DNA of 64,000 bases from Paenibacillus sp. CC-CFT747 (GTDB lineage Bacteria > Bacillota > Bacilli > Paenibacillales > NBRC-103111): contig CP106741.1 of NCBI GenBank assembly GCA_030323305.1, positions 4,463,501 to 4,527,500 on the forward strand, read 5' to 3'. Shown one piece after another: positions 9,824 through 18,212 of this stretch (the stretch's first letter is position 1; every line of letters begins with the position of its first letter). The translations under genes and the position numbers were made by a program. The notes under the pieces are model-generated. The model was not told the DNA's origin. It worked only from the letters and a program-made list of their open reading frames with translations, and searched no databases.

Positions 9824-9930
9824 GCCTATGGGTGTCTCTACCCCCATTCCGGCGATTCTCTTGTATCTTCCGGCGATTTCGTCTAATATAAGGCATAAAG
9901 GAATTGTTCTTTACGGACGGGGGAAGGATC

Positions 9931-10218
9931 ATGACTTCATCTGATCTATTGTTGAATTTAAATCAGAAAGCACTCACTCTTCTTCAGGAAGATGCCGATA
10001 AAATCGAGAAGTTGATTGAAGTTCAGATGGAGAATTTGACAACCCGGAAATGTCCCCTCTACGAGGAAGTGCTGGATACCCAGATGTACGGGTTCTCCCG
10101 GGAAATTGATTTTGCCACCAGAGCGGGGCTCATCAGCGAATCAACCGGCAAGCAGCTTCTGAGCAAGCTGGAGCGCAACCTGGCGCAGCTGTATGAAGCC
10201 TTAAATATAAAAGAGTAA
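9931..10218 (+). CDS. ylaN: YlaN family protein
   Basis: Small cytosolic helical protein (95 residues), recognised by CPLYEEVLDTQMYGFSREIDF, nearly identical to B. subtilis YlaN. YlaN is essential or conditionally essential in several Firmicutes and has recently been linked to iron homeostasis through Fur; that role is literature knowledge, not visible here. ATG 9931 has a GGGGGAAGG site. As in B. subtilis it lies near ftsW, although a Ca2+ antiporter gene and an Asp23 gene intervene. The last four codons form one arm of its terminator. Confidence 0.93.
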   Translation: MTSSDLLLNLNQKALTLLQEDADKIEKLIEVQMENLTTRKCPLYEEVLDTQMYGFSREIDFATRAGLISESTGKQLLSKLERNLAQLYEALNIKE

Positions 10219-10247
10219 CTCCCGAGGGAGTTACTCTTTTATATTTA
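10203..10247. terminator. Bidirectional terminator overlapping the ylaN stop codon
   Basis: A long perfect dyad: arm 10203-10223 begins AAATATAAAAGAG and its exact complement runs from 10226 onward, with a 2-base loop. The left arm contains the final ylaN codons and stop, so the coding end doubles as terminator. It also faces the 3' end of the antiporter gene. Confidence 0.85.
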
Positions 10248-10273
10248 TTAGGCGGATAACCGGGCGGCGATCC

Positions 10274-11341
10274 TCAAACGAGGAAGAAGGCGATGCCGAG
10301 AATGAGGTAGACGGCGATCAGCAGCACGCCTTCGTACCAGTTGGTCGAGCCGTCCCGAGATATGGATTTCGCGATGAAGACGCTGACTCCGATCGCCACG
10401 AGCTCCGCAACGGTAAAGACAATGTTCATGGTCTCGCCCATGAAGAAGCTGATGAAGACCAGCACGGGGGCCACGAACAAGGCGATCTGCAGGGAGCTGC
10501 CGATGGCGATCTCGACGGCGGCTCCGATTTTGTTCTTCATGGCCAGCATAACCGCGGCGGAATGCTCGGCGGCGTTCCCGATTATGGCGATCAGGAAGGC
10601 CCCGACGAAAAGCTCGGACAAGCCGAATAGATGGGCGAATTCCTCCACGGTTCCCACCAGCCATTCGCTGACCAGGGCGACCATAACGGTAGCCACGACC
10701 AGATAGAGGATGGAGCGTCCTTTGCTCCACGGAACCTCCTGGTGTTCGTCCACCACCTGGGAATCTGCGAGCTCGTCCTTATGGGTCACCATGGAGAAGT
10801 ACAGCCACAGGAAGTAGCAGACGATCAGAATACCGGCTACCACGAGACTGAGGGTATTCGTTTCCCCTGGGGTCAGCTTGGTAAAGAACATGGCCGGGAT
10901 GAAGAGGGCGATGACCGCAAGGAGCATCAGAGAAGCATTATGCCCGGCCAGCATGACGTTGTAACGCTGGGTTTTGAATTTGATGCCGCCCAGGAGAACG
11001 CTCAGGCCAAGGACCAGCAGGAGATTGCCGATGATCGACCCGGTAATGCTCGCCTTTACCATTTCGAACAGCTGCGGCTTGCCGTTCACGGCATCCTTGA
11101 TTAGGATGATGGCGATGATCAGCTCGGCGGCGTTCCCGAAGGTGGCGTTCAGGAAGCCTCCTACCCGTTCTCCCGCGTAATGAGCGACACTCTCCGTAGC
11201 TTTGCCGAGAAATCCGGCTACGAAAATGACCGCGACACAGGAGAGAACGAATTGCAGGATAGGACCTTGATGCGTGTAGTGGGCCACTCCGGCCGCCACG
11301 AAAAAGATACCCAACCCGATAAAAAACAACTTCTGCTTCAC
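10274..11341 (-). CDS. Calcium/proton antiporter of the CaCA superfamily
   Basis: Integral membrane exchanger expected to expel Ca2+ in return for H+; B. subtilis YfkE is the nearest relative I recognise. Two inverted alpha repeats are visible: FGNAAELIIAIILIKD in the N-terminal half and IGNAAEHSAAVMLAMKNK in the C-terminal half. Both carry the GNAAE glutamate that binds the cation. About eleven hydrophobic helices occupy the 355 residues. The start is GTG 11341, preceded by GGGAGTGG. It is transcribed alone, convergent with ylaN. Confidence 0.9.
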   Translation of the reverse strand: MKQKLFFIGLGIFFVAAGVAHYTHQGPILQFVLSCVAVIFVAGFLGKATESVAHYAGERVGGFLNATFGNAAELIIAIILIKDAVNGKPQLFEMVKASITGSIIGNLLLVLGLSVLLGGIKFKTQRYNVMLAGHNASLMLLAVIALFIPAMFFTKLTPGETNTLSLVVAGILIVCYFLWLYFSMVTHKDELADSQVVDEHQEVPWSKGRSILYLVVATVMVALVSEWLVGTVEEFAHLFGLSELFVGAFLIAIIGNAAEHSAAVMLAMKNKIGAAVEIAIGSSLQIALFVAPVLVFISFFMGETMNIVFTVAELVAIGVSVFIAKSISRDGSTNWYEGVLLIAVYLILGIAFFLV

Positions 11342-11441
11342 AGGTTTCCACTCCCATACAGGTTCGTTTCCAAGATTGCCTAACTCATTTTATTACAAAA
11401 GTTGGCCGGGGGCAAACTCCCTATCGCCGAAAGGCCGAGCG

Positions 11442-11471
11442 TTGACTCGTTGACAGCGCCTTTATTATAAT
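11442..11471 (+). promoter_or_regulatory. Sigma-A promoter of the Asp23 gene
   Basis: The -35 TTGACT (11442-11447) and a consensus -10 TATAAT (11466-11471) have an 18-base spacer. A second TTGACA at 11450 is too close to the -10 to be its partner. Confidence 0.75.
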
Positions 11472-11492
11472 AGATGAAAAGGGAGTGAGCCG

Positions 11493-11876
11493 ATGGCAGA
11501 AGAAAACCAAGCAGGATTTATTCGCATATCCGATGACGTAGTATCCACCATCGCAGGGCTTGCCGCTATGGATACCCCAGGAATTTCGGGGATGTCCGGA
11601 GGAATCTCGGAGGGCCTGGCCAAGCGGCTGAGCGGCAAAAACGTCCAAAGGGGCGTAACCGTTGAAGTCGGCCAGCTGGAAGCGGCCATTGACCTTCGGG
11701 TTATCGTGCATTACGGCACGAACATTCAAGAGGTTTGCCATGAACTGCAGCTGAACGTGCGGGAAGCCGTGGAGAACATGACCGGCCTTCGCGTAGTGGA
11801 AGTAAACGTTAAGGTGGAGGGCGTAGCCTTCCGAGAGCGGGAGGAAGAGCCCGAGGATCCGAACCGCGTCAAATAA
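11493..11876 (+). CDS. Asp23/Gls24 family envelope stress protein
   Basis: A 127-residue Asp23/Gls24 protein. Family features are ISDDVVSTIAGLAAMDTPGISGM near the start, RGVTVEVGQLEAAIDLRVIVHYG in the middle, and TGLRVVEVNVKVEGV at the end. Members associate with the membrane and contribute to envelope stress tolerance, but the molecular function is unsettled. The acidic tail EREEEPEDPN is specific to this copy. A GGGAGTG site precedes ATG 11493. A second Asp23 gene (yloU) is at 51121. Confidence 0.92.
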   Translation: MAEENQAGFIRISDDVVSTIAGLAAMDTPGISGMSGGISEGLAKRLSGKNVQRGVTVEVGQLEAAIDLRVIVHYGTNIQEVCHELQLNVREAVENMTGLRVVEVNVKVEGVAFREREEEPEDPNRVK

Positions 11877-11888
11877 TCCAGGCATAAA

Positions 11889-11925
11889 GAAAGAGAACTT
11901 GTCCACTTGGTCAAGTTCTCTTTTT
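11889..11925. terminator. Terminator shared by the Asp23 gene and ftsW
   Basis: Stem AGAGAACTTG (11892-11901) and CAAGTTCTCT (11912-11921) with T-run on the plus strand. The right arm contains the last ftsW codons and stop on the minus strand. Confidence 0.85.
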
Positions 11926-13060
11926 GTTGGGGGACGGTTTGGCCTGATCCCGCGAGATGCTTAGCACCATGCCCATGGAGATCATGGTAGCGAGCACCGA
12001 TGACCCGCCGTAGCTGATCAGAGGAAGGGTGATCCCCGTCATCGGGATGGAATTCGTTACTCCGCCGATGTTGATCAAGGTCTGGATGGCAATCATGCTC
12101 ATGATGCCTACCCCAATGAGGGACGCGTATGGATCGGGATTTCGCAGGGAAACGACGATTCCCCGCCATACAAACAAGCAGTACACAAGGAGGAACAGGC
12201 TCGTCCCCAGGAAGCCCAGTTCTTCCCCGATAATGGCAAAGATGAAATCGCTGTGCGATTGGGACAGAAAGTTGATTTTCTGAATGCTTCGGCTCAGCCC
12301 GGTTCCCGTAAACCCTCCATGCCCGAAAGCGAGCAGGGAATTGACCATCTGGTAGGTGGAATCCGAGCTGTCGGACCAGGGGTCGAACAAAGTCGTGATC
12401 CGCTTTAGCCGGTAATTGTTCGAGTTAGGGTTGCTCAGGTAAGAAAGGCCGAAATAGGCGATACCAAGAGCAAGAGCTGATCCTCCAAGCACGAAGATAT
12501 GCTTTAGGTTGGCTCCCCCGATGGTGATGATGACCATGGCGCCTAAGACCAGCACCAAGCACGAGCCCAAGTCAGGCTGCAGCATAATCAGGAAAGCCAG
12601 GATACCTGTTATCACCAGGCAGGGGATCAGGCCTTTTTAAGGTCGTACATCTTGTCCCCTTTTTGCGGATCAGGTTGGCCAAATACAGAATGACGGCCAG
12701 CTTGGCGAACTCGGCAGGCTGCAGATTGAAAGGCCCCAAGTCGATCCAGCTTCGTGCCCCGTATTGGGTGTCCCCGTTTCCGAAGAAGAGAACCAGCACC
12801 AGCAAGAGAAGGACAATGGCGAACAAGGGCAGGGTCCATTTCTTCAGCTTGCTGTAAGGAACATTCATAAAAAACAGCATGCCGACGGCGCCCAATCCGA
12901 CCGCAACGGCCTGCTTCTTGGCGAAGATGAAGGAGTTGTCATATTTAAAGGTAGACACCATCGAGCTGGAGCTGTATACCATCATCAACCCGAAGGCGAC
13001 GAGAGCAAGGGTCAAGAACAAAAGCAGAAAGTCCGGTGTTCCTCGCCTTGGGGAAGTCAT
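11911..13060 (-). CDS. ftsW: SEDS peptidoglycan polymerase FtsW (frameshifted in this sequence)
   Basis: Polytopic membrane glycosyltransferase that polymerises lipid II at the division septum with its partner class B PBP. SEDS features are GARSWIDLGPFNLQPAEFAKLAVILYLANL, the IGEELGFLG motif, and the closing TGITLPLISYGGSS. Two T-runs on the plus strand (12634-12638 and 12660-12664) each lack one base. Restoring both gives RKKGDKMYDLKKGLIPCLVITG and one frame of about 383 codons. I call it FtsW rather than RodA or SpoVE because ylaN is nearby, as in B. subtilis; SpoVE remains possible. It follows yugN by 9 bases. Confidence 0.85.
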
Positions 13061-13069
13061 AAGACTACC

Positions 13070-13417
13070 TTATTCCGCCAGGAGCTGCTTCAATTTGGCG
13101 ATCTTGTCCTGTGCTTCCTTCAAGATGCTTGGCGGGACCGGTGCATCGTAGTCCAGTCCGTGCGGGAAGGAGGTTTTGCCTATGTAGGTTTCCGTAAGGA
13201 CCAGAATGGAGTACGGGTTCTCCAGCTTACCGGATTCCACACGGGAGTTGATCCGCAGGTAATATTCGTCTGTTCCGTTTTTATCCGTCATCTTGTAGTC
13301 GTAGGTTGCCCGGTAGGACTCCCATTGGCCGCGGAAAAAGCCGAGCTTCTCGGTCACCTCATCGAGATGTGCAAGGTCGCTCTTCAATCCCTTAAGTCCG
13401 GCATTTTCAATAATCAT
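13070..13417 (-). CDS. YugN-like family protein
   Basis: A 115-residue cytosolic protein of the YugN family, recognised by its length, its opening MIIENAGLKGLKSDLAHLDE and the block YYLRINSRVESGKLENP. The function of the family is unknown to me. ATG 13417 has a good AGGAGGCG site 9 bases upstream. It is the promoter-proximal gene of a two-gene unit with ftsW. Confidence 0.75.
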   Translation of the reverse strand: MIIENAGLKGLKSDLAHLDEVTEKLGFFRGQWESYRATYDYKMTDKNGTDEYYLRINSRVESGKLENPYSILVLTETYIGKTSFPHGLDYDAPVPPSILKEAQDKIAKLKQLLAE

Positions 13418-13507
13418 ATGTGGTACGCCTCCTGAGTCTGTTTGTTACTCATGATAGTATGTTTCCCTTACTTGTGCAAGCCTTAACCCGCCGGGCGTTC
13501 CGAGCAA

Positions 13508-13536
13508 TTGTGGCTAATTTGTGGATTTGGTAGAAT
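13508..13536 (+). promoter_or_regulatory. Candidate promoter of the M20 gene
   Basis: TTGTGG (13508-13513) and TAGAAT (13531-13536) with a 17-base spacer, about 40 bases before the start codon. Confidence 0.5.
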
Positions 13537-13577
13537 GCATATAGAGACCCGGATTGACGAAGCGAAAGGGGGACAAG

Positions 13578-14771
13578 ATGAGCGAGACCTTAGAACAACA
13601 GCTGGACGAATGGTTTCCGCGAATGATCGAATGGCGCCGGCACCTTCATCGGAATCCCGAGCTCTCGTACCGAGAAACCGAGACCTCCCGCATGGTGGCG
13701 GCAGTCTTAAGAAAGCTGGGCTTGGAAACCGAGACGGGAATCGGCGGCCACGGAGTAACCGGTCTGATCGACAGCGGAAAACCGGGGCCGACCATCGCCC
13801 TAAGGGCGGATATGGACGCCTTGCCGATCCATGATGAGAAAACGTGCGATTATGCATCACAGGTGGACGGCGTCATGCATGCCTGCGGGCATGATGCCCA
13901 TACGTCCGTCCTGCTCGCCGCGGCGGGAATCCTGAAGGAACGCAAGGAGCACTGGAGCGGAAAGATCAAGCTGATCTTTCAGCCGGCGGAGGAAATGAGT
14001 CCGGGAGGAGCGCAGCCGATGATCCGTGACGGGGTTCTCACCGGGGTCGACGCCATCTATGGCATTCATCTCTGGACACCTTATCCGGCTGGAAGCATTT
14101 CAACCCGGCCCGGCCCATTTATGGCGGCAGCCGACGAATTTACCATTACCATCAAAGGAAAGGGAGGACATGGCGGCCTTCCTCACGAAACGGTGGACAG
14201 TCTCGTGGTAGGGGCCCATCTGGCCGTTAACCTGCAGGCTATCGTGAGCCGGAACCTGGATCCGACCGAACCCGGCGTGGTGTCCATTGGCTCCATCCAG
14301 GCGGGAACGAGCTTTAATGTCATTGCCGATCTATGTACGCTGAACGGAACGGTGAGAACCTTTAACGTGGAAGTCCGGGACTATATCCGGCAGCGTCTCG
14401 ATGAAATAACGCGGCACACCTGCGCCATGTTCGGGGCGGAAGGCGAGGTGGAATACAAGCTCGGCTACCCTCCGGTCATCAACCATGAGCGGGAAACGCA
14501 ACGGGTGTGGAAAGCGGCGGAGGCTCATGCGGACGGCGAGGTCTTCACGTCTCCCCTGATTATGGCGGCGGAGGATTTTGCCTACTATTTGGAGAAGGTT
14601 CCGGGCTGTTTCCTCTTCGTGGGAGCCGGGAATCCGGAGAAGGGCATCGTGCACCCGCATCATCACCCCAAGTTTGACATCGACGAAAGCTGCATGAGAA
14701 CGGCGGCGCGTCTGTTCGTCCGTCTGGCGGAGGGGTATACGGACCTGCCGGTGCGGCAGCCCGGTGAATGA
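13578..14771 (+). CDS. M20 family metallo-amidohydrolase (hippurate hydrolase type)
   Basis: Hydrolyses N-acyl amino acids or similar amides with a two-metal centre. Family motifs: RRHLHRNPELSYRE, LRADMDALPI, the metal-binding MHACGHDAHTS, QPAEE and HHHPKFDIDE. The dimerisation domain sits in the middle (KGKGGHGGLPHE). At 397 residues it matches the HipO/YhaA/AmhX group; the substrate cannot be assigned from sequence. ATG 13578 has an AAAGGGGG site; an in-frame TTG 24 bases upstream is not preferred. Confidence 0.9.
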   Translation: MSETLEQQLDEWFPRMIEWRRHLHRNPELSYRETETSRMVAAVLRKLGLETETGIGGHGVTGLIDSGKPGPTIALRADMDALPIHDEKTCDYASQVDGVMHACGHDAHTSVLLAAAGILKERKEHWSGKIKLIFQPAEEMSPGGAQPMIRDGVLTGVDAIYGIHLWTPYPAGSISTRPGPFMAAADEFTITIKGKGGHGGLPHETVDSLVVGAHLAVNLQAIVSRNLDPTEPGVVSIGSIQAGTSFNVIADLCTLNGTVRTFNVEVRDYIRQRLDEITRHTCAMFGAEGEVEYKLGYPPVINHERETQRVWKAAEAHADGEVFTSPLIMAAEDFAYYLEKVPGCFLFVGAGNPEKGIVHPHHHPKFDIDESCMRTAARLFVRLAEGYTDLPVRQPGE

Positions 14772-14859
14772 ATCCCGGTCGTTTGGACAGCCTATGGAAA
14801 ACCCTTGCTCTGCCATTAAGCGGGCGGGGATCCAACTTAACAACAGGAGGCTTCCATCC

Positions 14860-15300
14860 TTGACGACCCTTAAAGAAATCATGACCCGGGACTGCGTAAC
14901 CGTCACCCTGGAGGACAATGTATACGAAATCGCCGTAAAAATGAAGCAGCATGACATCGGGTTCATTCCCGTTGTCGACGGCAAGCAGCTAATTGGTGTG
15001 GTAACGGACCGGGATTTGGTCGTCCGCGGCTATGCGGAGAAGCGTTCCGGCTCGACGGCTGTGAAAGAGGTCATCAGCGAGAAGACCGTCACGGCTTCTC
15101 CCGACATGACCGTCCGCGAAGCGGCGGAATTAATGGCACGTGAACAAATCCGCCGTCTTCCCGTCGTCGAGAACGGGGAATTGGCCGGTGTTGTGGCGAT
15201 TGGGGATTTGGCGATTCGCCAAAAGCTCGAAGACGAAGCCGGACAAGCGCTTAGCCGTATCTCCGAACCGGACCTGAACGAAACCCAAGCCTATCACTAA
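14860..15300 (+). CDS. Tandem CBS-domain protein
   Basis: A 146-residue protein with two CBS domains: IMTRDCVTVTLEDNVYEIAV...IPVVDGKQLIGVVTDRDLV and VISEKTVTASPDMTVREAA...LPVVENGELAGVVAIGDLA. CBS pairs bind adenine nucleotides and regulate partners; this stand-alone form resembles B. subtilis YhcV. TTG 14860 is chosen because AGGAGG lies about 10 bases upstream and the protein starts directly with the CBS domain. The frame is open further upstream, but that stretch has no ribosome site. A terminator follows. Confidence 0.88.
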   Translation: MTTLKEIMTRDCVTVTLEDNVYEIAVKMKQHDIGFIPVVDGKQLIGVVTDRDLVVRGYAEKRSGSTAVKEVISEKTVTASPDMTVREAAELMAREQIRRLPVVENGELAGVVAIGDLAIRQKLEDEAGQALSRISEPDLNETQAYH

Positions 15301-15346
15301 TCGAAACCCGGCTTCCAATCGGCTTATCTTGAAGAGCATTAAGAAG

Positions 15347-15376
15347 CGGCATTCCACCTGCGGAGTGCCGTTTTTT
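15347..15376 (+). terminator. Terminator after the CBS gene
   Basis: Stem CGGCATTCC (15347-15355) / GGAGTGCCG (15362-15370) followed by six T. Confidence 0.8.
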
Positions 15377-15542
15377 GCTGTTGAGAATGACCTGAACCGG
15401 GGGCCAACCGGGGAATTTCAAGGAATTTCTTCCTAATCCGCAAAAATTATGTCGAATTAGACCACCTTCCTATGGACGTCTCTCTTTTCTCTATTTTATA
15501 GTAGAAAAGGATTTGGAGAAAATGCAGTAGGAGGAATGGTTC

Positions 15543-17207
15543 TTGCATCCGACGTCCCGCTCCACGAAGTGGATTTCCGCTCTTATCAGTGCCCTATTGT
15601 TTACCGTTATCGGTCTTACGCCGGCCGTTCCGGTAACGCCGGCTTCCGCCCAGAGCGCTACCTTCTATACCTGGCCCGCCTCTCCTTCGGGAAGTGTGGG
15701 AGTGGCCAAACCCGTCATTCAAATGAAAGTGAAATACACCGGATTGGAAGTCGCTTCCTACAGCATGACGCTGAACGGATCTCCGGTGCAGGTTCAATAT
15801 GATGAAATGTCCGGACGGTTTCAATACAGCCCGAAAGAGAACCTTGCCCCTGGGGGTTATGCGGTAGGCTTTCAGCTTCAATTTAAAGGGTACCAGCCTA
15901 AGAAGTATGCCTGGACCTTCACCGTCGTTCCGGGAGCGGTTCAAGCGTTCCCGGCGTGGGAGGAGAGCCAGCTTAAGGCCCTGAGGGCCGTCAACGATAT
16001 TCGCCGCCAGCTTGGATTATCCGAAGTCGTCCTCAACAATAATTTGAACCTGTCGGCTGCGGCCCATGCCCATTACCAGGACAAGCAGGGGATAATTACG
16101 CATGAGGAAACAGCCGGCAAGGAAGGCTTTACCGGACAAACGTTAAGCCAGCGGATTGCCTATTTCGGCTACTCCAATGATTCGGCAGCCGAGGACATCA
16201 GCCAGCAGACGAGCACCAGCCCAACCGAAGCGGTGGACAGCTTGTTCGACGCTCCCTACCACCGGATTCCGTTCCTGGATCCCGGCCTTAAGGAGATCGG
16301 ATATGGGCGGCAGGGAAGCTTCCATGTCCTGCTGTTCGGGATAGAGGGAGCCCGAAAGAGCGGGGTGGAGACCGTCGTCTCCCCGGCGGGGAACCAGAGG
16401 GGAGTAGCAGCCGGCTGGAACGGCCACGAAATTCCCGATCCTCTCCGTCTTCACGGACAAGCCGCCTATCCGGTAGGCTATCCGATTATGGCGGGCTTTT
16501 ACAGCCCGGACTTTAAGGAGGTCCGGCTGGCTGCCGCTTCTCTTGCCGATTCCTCGGGACGGGATATCGAACTCCTCCTTAATTCGCCGGCCGGGGATAC
16601 TCATCTCACGAACCAGCTTCTTCTCCTTCCGGCCAAGCCGCTCCAAACAGGCGAAACCTACCGGGTCAAGCTCAGGGCGGTCATCGGCAAACAGGATGGA
16701 TCCGAGGAAGCCGTTGACCGGGAGTGGACGTTCACCACCGAAAGCTTGAGCGGCGACGGGCGGAAGGTCCTTCATCCGCCGATTCCCTCCGATCTGGCTT
16801 CCTCGACAACCGGCCATACCGGGCATACGGTGACCTTCGGCTTAGATGATTCCACCTATGTGGTCGACCAGACCCGCCTGCCGATGACGGTAAAGCCGCT
16901 CCTTCTAAACGGCTTCTCTTATCTCGCGATTCGGGATCTGGAGAAGGCCCTGGGGGCCCGGGTGGAGTGGGACGATACGCGGAAGGCGGCCGTCTATACC
17001 AAAAACAACCGCACCGTCGTGTTCTACGTGAACCGCAGCAGCTATGAAATCAACGGCACCGCTTACCCGACCGATACCCCGGCCCGATTAACGGGTGTCG
17101 GAACGGATAATCCCCGGACCATGGTCCCCGTGCGGCTGCTCTCCGATCTGCTGGGCTGTAAGGTGGATTATATCGATGCGACCCGGACCGTGAAAATCAC
17201 CTACTGA
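15543..17207 (+). CDS. Secreted CAP/SCP-domain protein with copper amine oxidase N-like domain
   Basis: Exported protein of 554 residues. A signal peptide ends near PVTPASA. The CAP (SCP/PR1) domain spans about residues 140-270, from ESQLKALRAVNDIRRQLGL through AAAHAHYQDK to the closing HVLLFG. An Ig-like stretch follows. The C-terminus is the copper amine oxidase N-terminal-like domain common in Paenibacillus surface proteins (GFSYLAIRDLEKALGARVEW, MVPVRLLSDLLGCKVDY). It is probably wall-associated; the activity is unknown. TTG 15543 has an AGGAGG site 8 bases upstream. Confidence 0.85.
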   Translation: MHPTSRSTKWISALISALLFTVIGLTPAVPVTPASAQSATFYTWPASPSGSVGVAKPVIQMKVKYTGLEVASYSMTLNGSPVQVQYDEMSGRFQYSPKENLAPGGYAVGFQLQFKGYQPKKYAWTFTVVPGAVQAFPAWEESQLKALRAVNDIRRQLGLSEVVLNNNLNLSAAAHAHYQDKQGIITHEETAGKEGFTGQTLSQRIAYFGYSNDSAAEDISQQTSTSPTEAVDSLFDAPYHRIPFLDPGLKEIGYGRQGSFHVLLFGIEGARKSGVETVVSPAGNQRGVAAGWNGHEIPDPLRLHGQAAYPVGYPIMAGFYSPDFKEVRLAAASLADSSGRDIELLLNSPAGDTHLTNQLLLLPAKPLQTGETYRVKLRAVIGKQDGSEEAVDREWTFTTESLSGDGRKVLHPPIPSDLASSTTGHTGHTVTFGLDDSTYVVDQTRLPMTVKPLLLNGFSYLAIRDLEKALGARVEWDDTRKAAVYTKNNRTVVFYVNRSSYEINGTAYPTDTPARLTGVGTDNPRTMVPVRLLSDLLGCKVDYIDATRTVKITY

Positions 17208-17243
17208 ACCGTTAATGCCATTCTATGCCCCTATGACGGGCTG

Positions 17244-17308
17244 AAAAAAGAAGACAACCTTCCTCGAAGCCGGGAATCCGGTACTGAGAAGAGGGTTGTC
17301 TTCTTTTT
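17244..17308. terminator. Bidirectional terminator
   Basis: AAAAAGAAGACAACC (17245-17259) is perfectly complementary to GGTTGTCTTCTTTTT (17294-17308). It separates the convergent CAP and nuclease genes and gives a T-run in both directions. Confidence 0.85.
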
Positions 17309-17313
17309 GGCCT

Positions 17314-18033
17314 CTAGCCTCCCGCCTTCCGGAAGCCGGCCTTGCGCGCTTCGCTTTCGGTGCAGAACAGGGCTTCCGGGACGGTTTTGTCATAATAGGC
17401 GGTTCCCGGAAGATGATAGATTTTCTCGTTCTTCGAGTTGATGTTGCCTTTGATTTGGGGATCTTCGCAGGAGGAGCCGGAGAACACCGCAGAAGAGGGC
17501 TTGCTTCCGTCAGAGGCATGTTTTCCCCACAAGCCTTTCTTCTGGCTGCGGGCGTCCTTCTCGGCTTGGACAAAACGATCGGCGTAGAGCACGTTAGGGG
17601 GAACGGTCATCGGGTTGGCGTACCCTTCCCGAACCAGCTTTTCGTTATACATCAAGGCTTCCCCTTCGAGAAACACATACCGCAGCAGCCTTCCGTACTT
17701 GTCGGTGTTCCCCGCATCGCTGAACAAATATACAGTCTTGCCCGCCAGCTGTTTCTTCGTGTAGGCGCTCGCTTCCTTGCCGAAAGGCTGGACGGTACCC
17801 AGGCTCTCGGGTGTGTTCACTCCAATCAGCCGGACCTTCTCTCCGGTTCCGGTGACGAACGTATCCCCGTCGACCACCCGTTGAACCTTCTCGACCGAAT
17901 ACCTTCTATCCTTAAGAGCGGGGTAGTCTTTATAGAGGGAGCTCACAAAGTCATGATCCGGCTTACCCGGGGCAGGGGAGCAGCCAGCCGACAGGATAAG
18001 CAGCGAAAGCAGCATCAGTATAAATTTCATCAT
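17314..18033 (-). CDS. Staphylococcal-type thermonuclease lipoprotein
   Basis: Secreted or membrane-tethered Ca2+-dependent nuclease. A lipoprotein signal with lipobox LSAGC gives acylated Cys-18. The SNase domain shows VVDGDTF, VRLIGVNTPES, KYGRLLRYV and the following LVREGYA segment. The C-terminal ~45 residues (CEDPQIKGNINSKNEKIYH, then the FCTESEARKAGFRKA end) form a small Cys-containing module often attached to these nucleases. ATG 18033 has an AGGAG site 9 bases upstream. It is divergent from the XPB helicase gene. Confidence 0.9.
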   Translation of the reverse strand: MMKFILMLLSLLILSAGCSPAPGKPDHDFVSSLYKDYPALKDRRYSVEKVQRVVDGDTFVTGTGEKVRLIGVNTPESLGTVQPFGKEASAYTKKQLAGKTVYLFSDAGNTDKYGRLLRYVFLEGEALMYNEKLVREGYANPMTVPPNVLYADRFVQAEKDARSQKKGLWGKHASDGSKPSSAVFSGSSCEDPQIKGNINSKNEKIYHLPGTAYYDKTVPEALFCTESEARKAGFRKAGG

Positions 18034-18212
18034 CGATCCGGACTCCTGTTCTCGTCATGTTCGCAAGGAAAGTAGAAACTCATTTTTCCATAGTCGGCGT
18101 GCTTTGGCAAGAGGAAAAAGGTTTATTTTCCACCGGTTGCCTTCATACTATAGCTAATGCCTTATTCTGGGCGTATAAAAAGAAGCTGGTAAGCAATCGG
18201 AGGTTCTCTGGC

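Noticed and set aside
11450..11455. TTGACA as the -35 of the Asp23 gene.
   Set aside because: It is only 10 bases from the TATAAT; TTGACT at 11442 has the right spacing.
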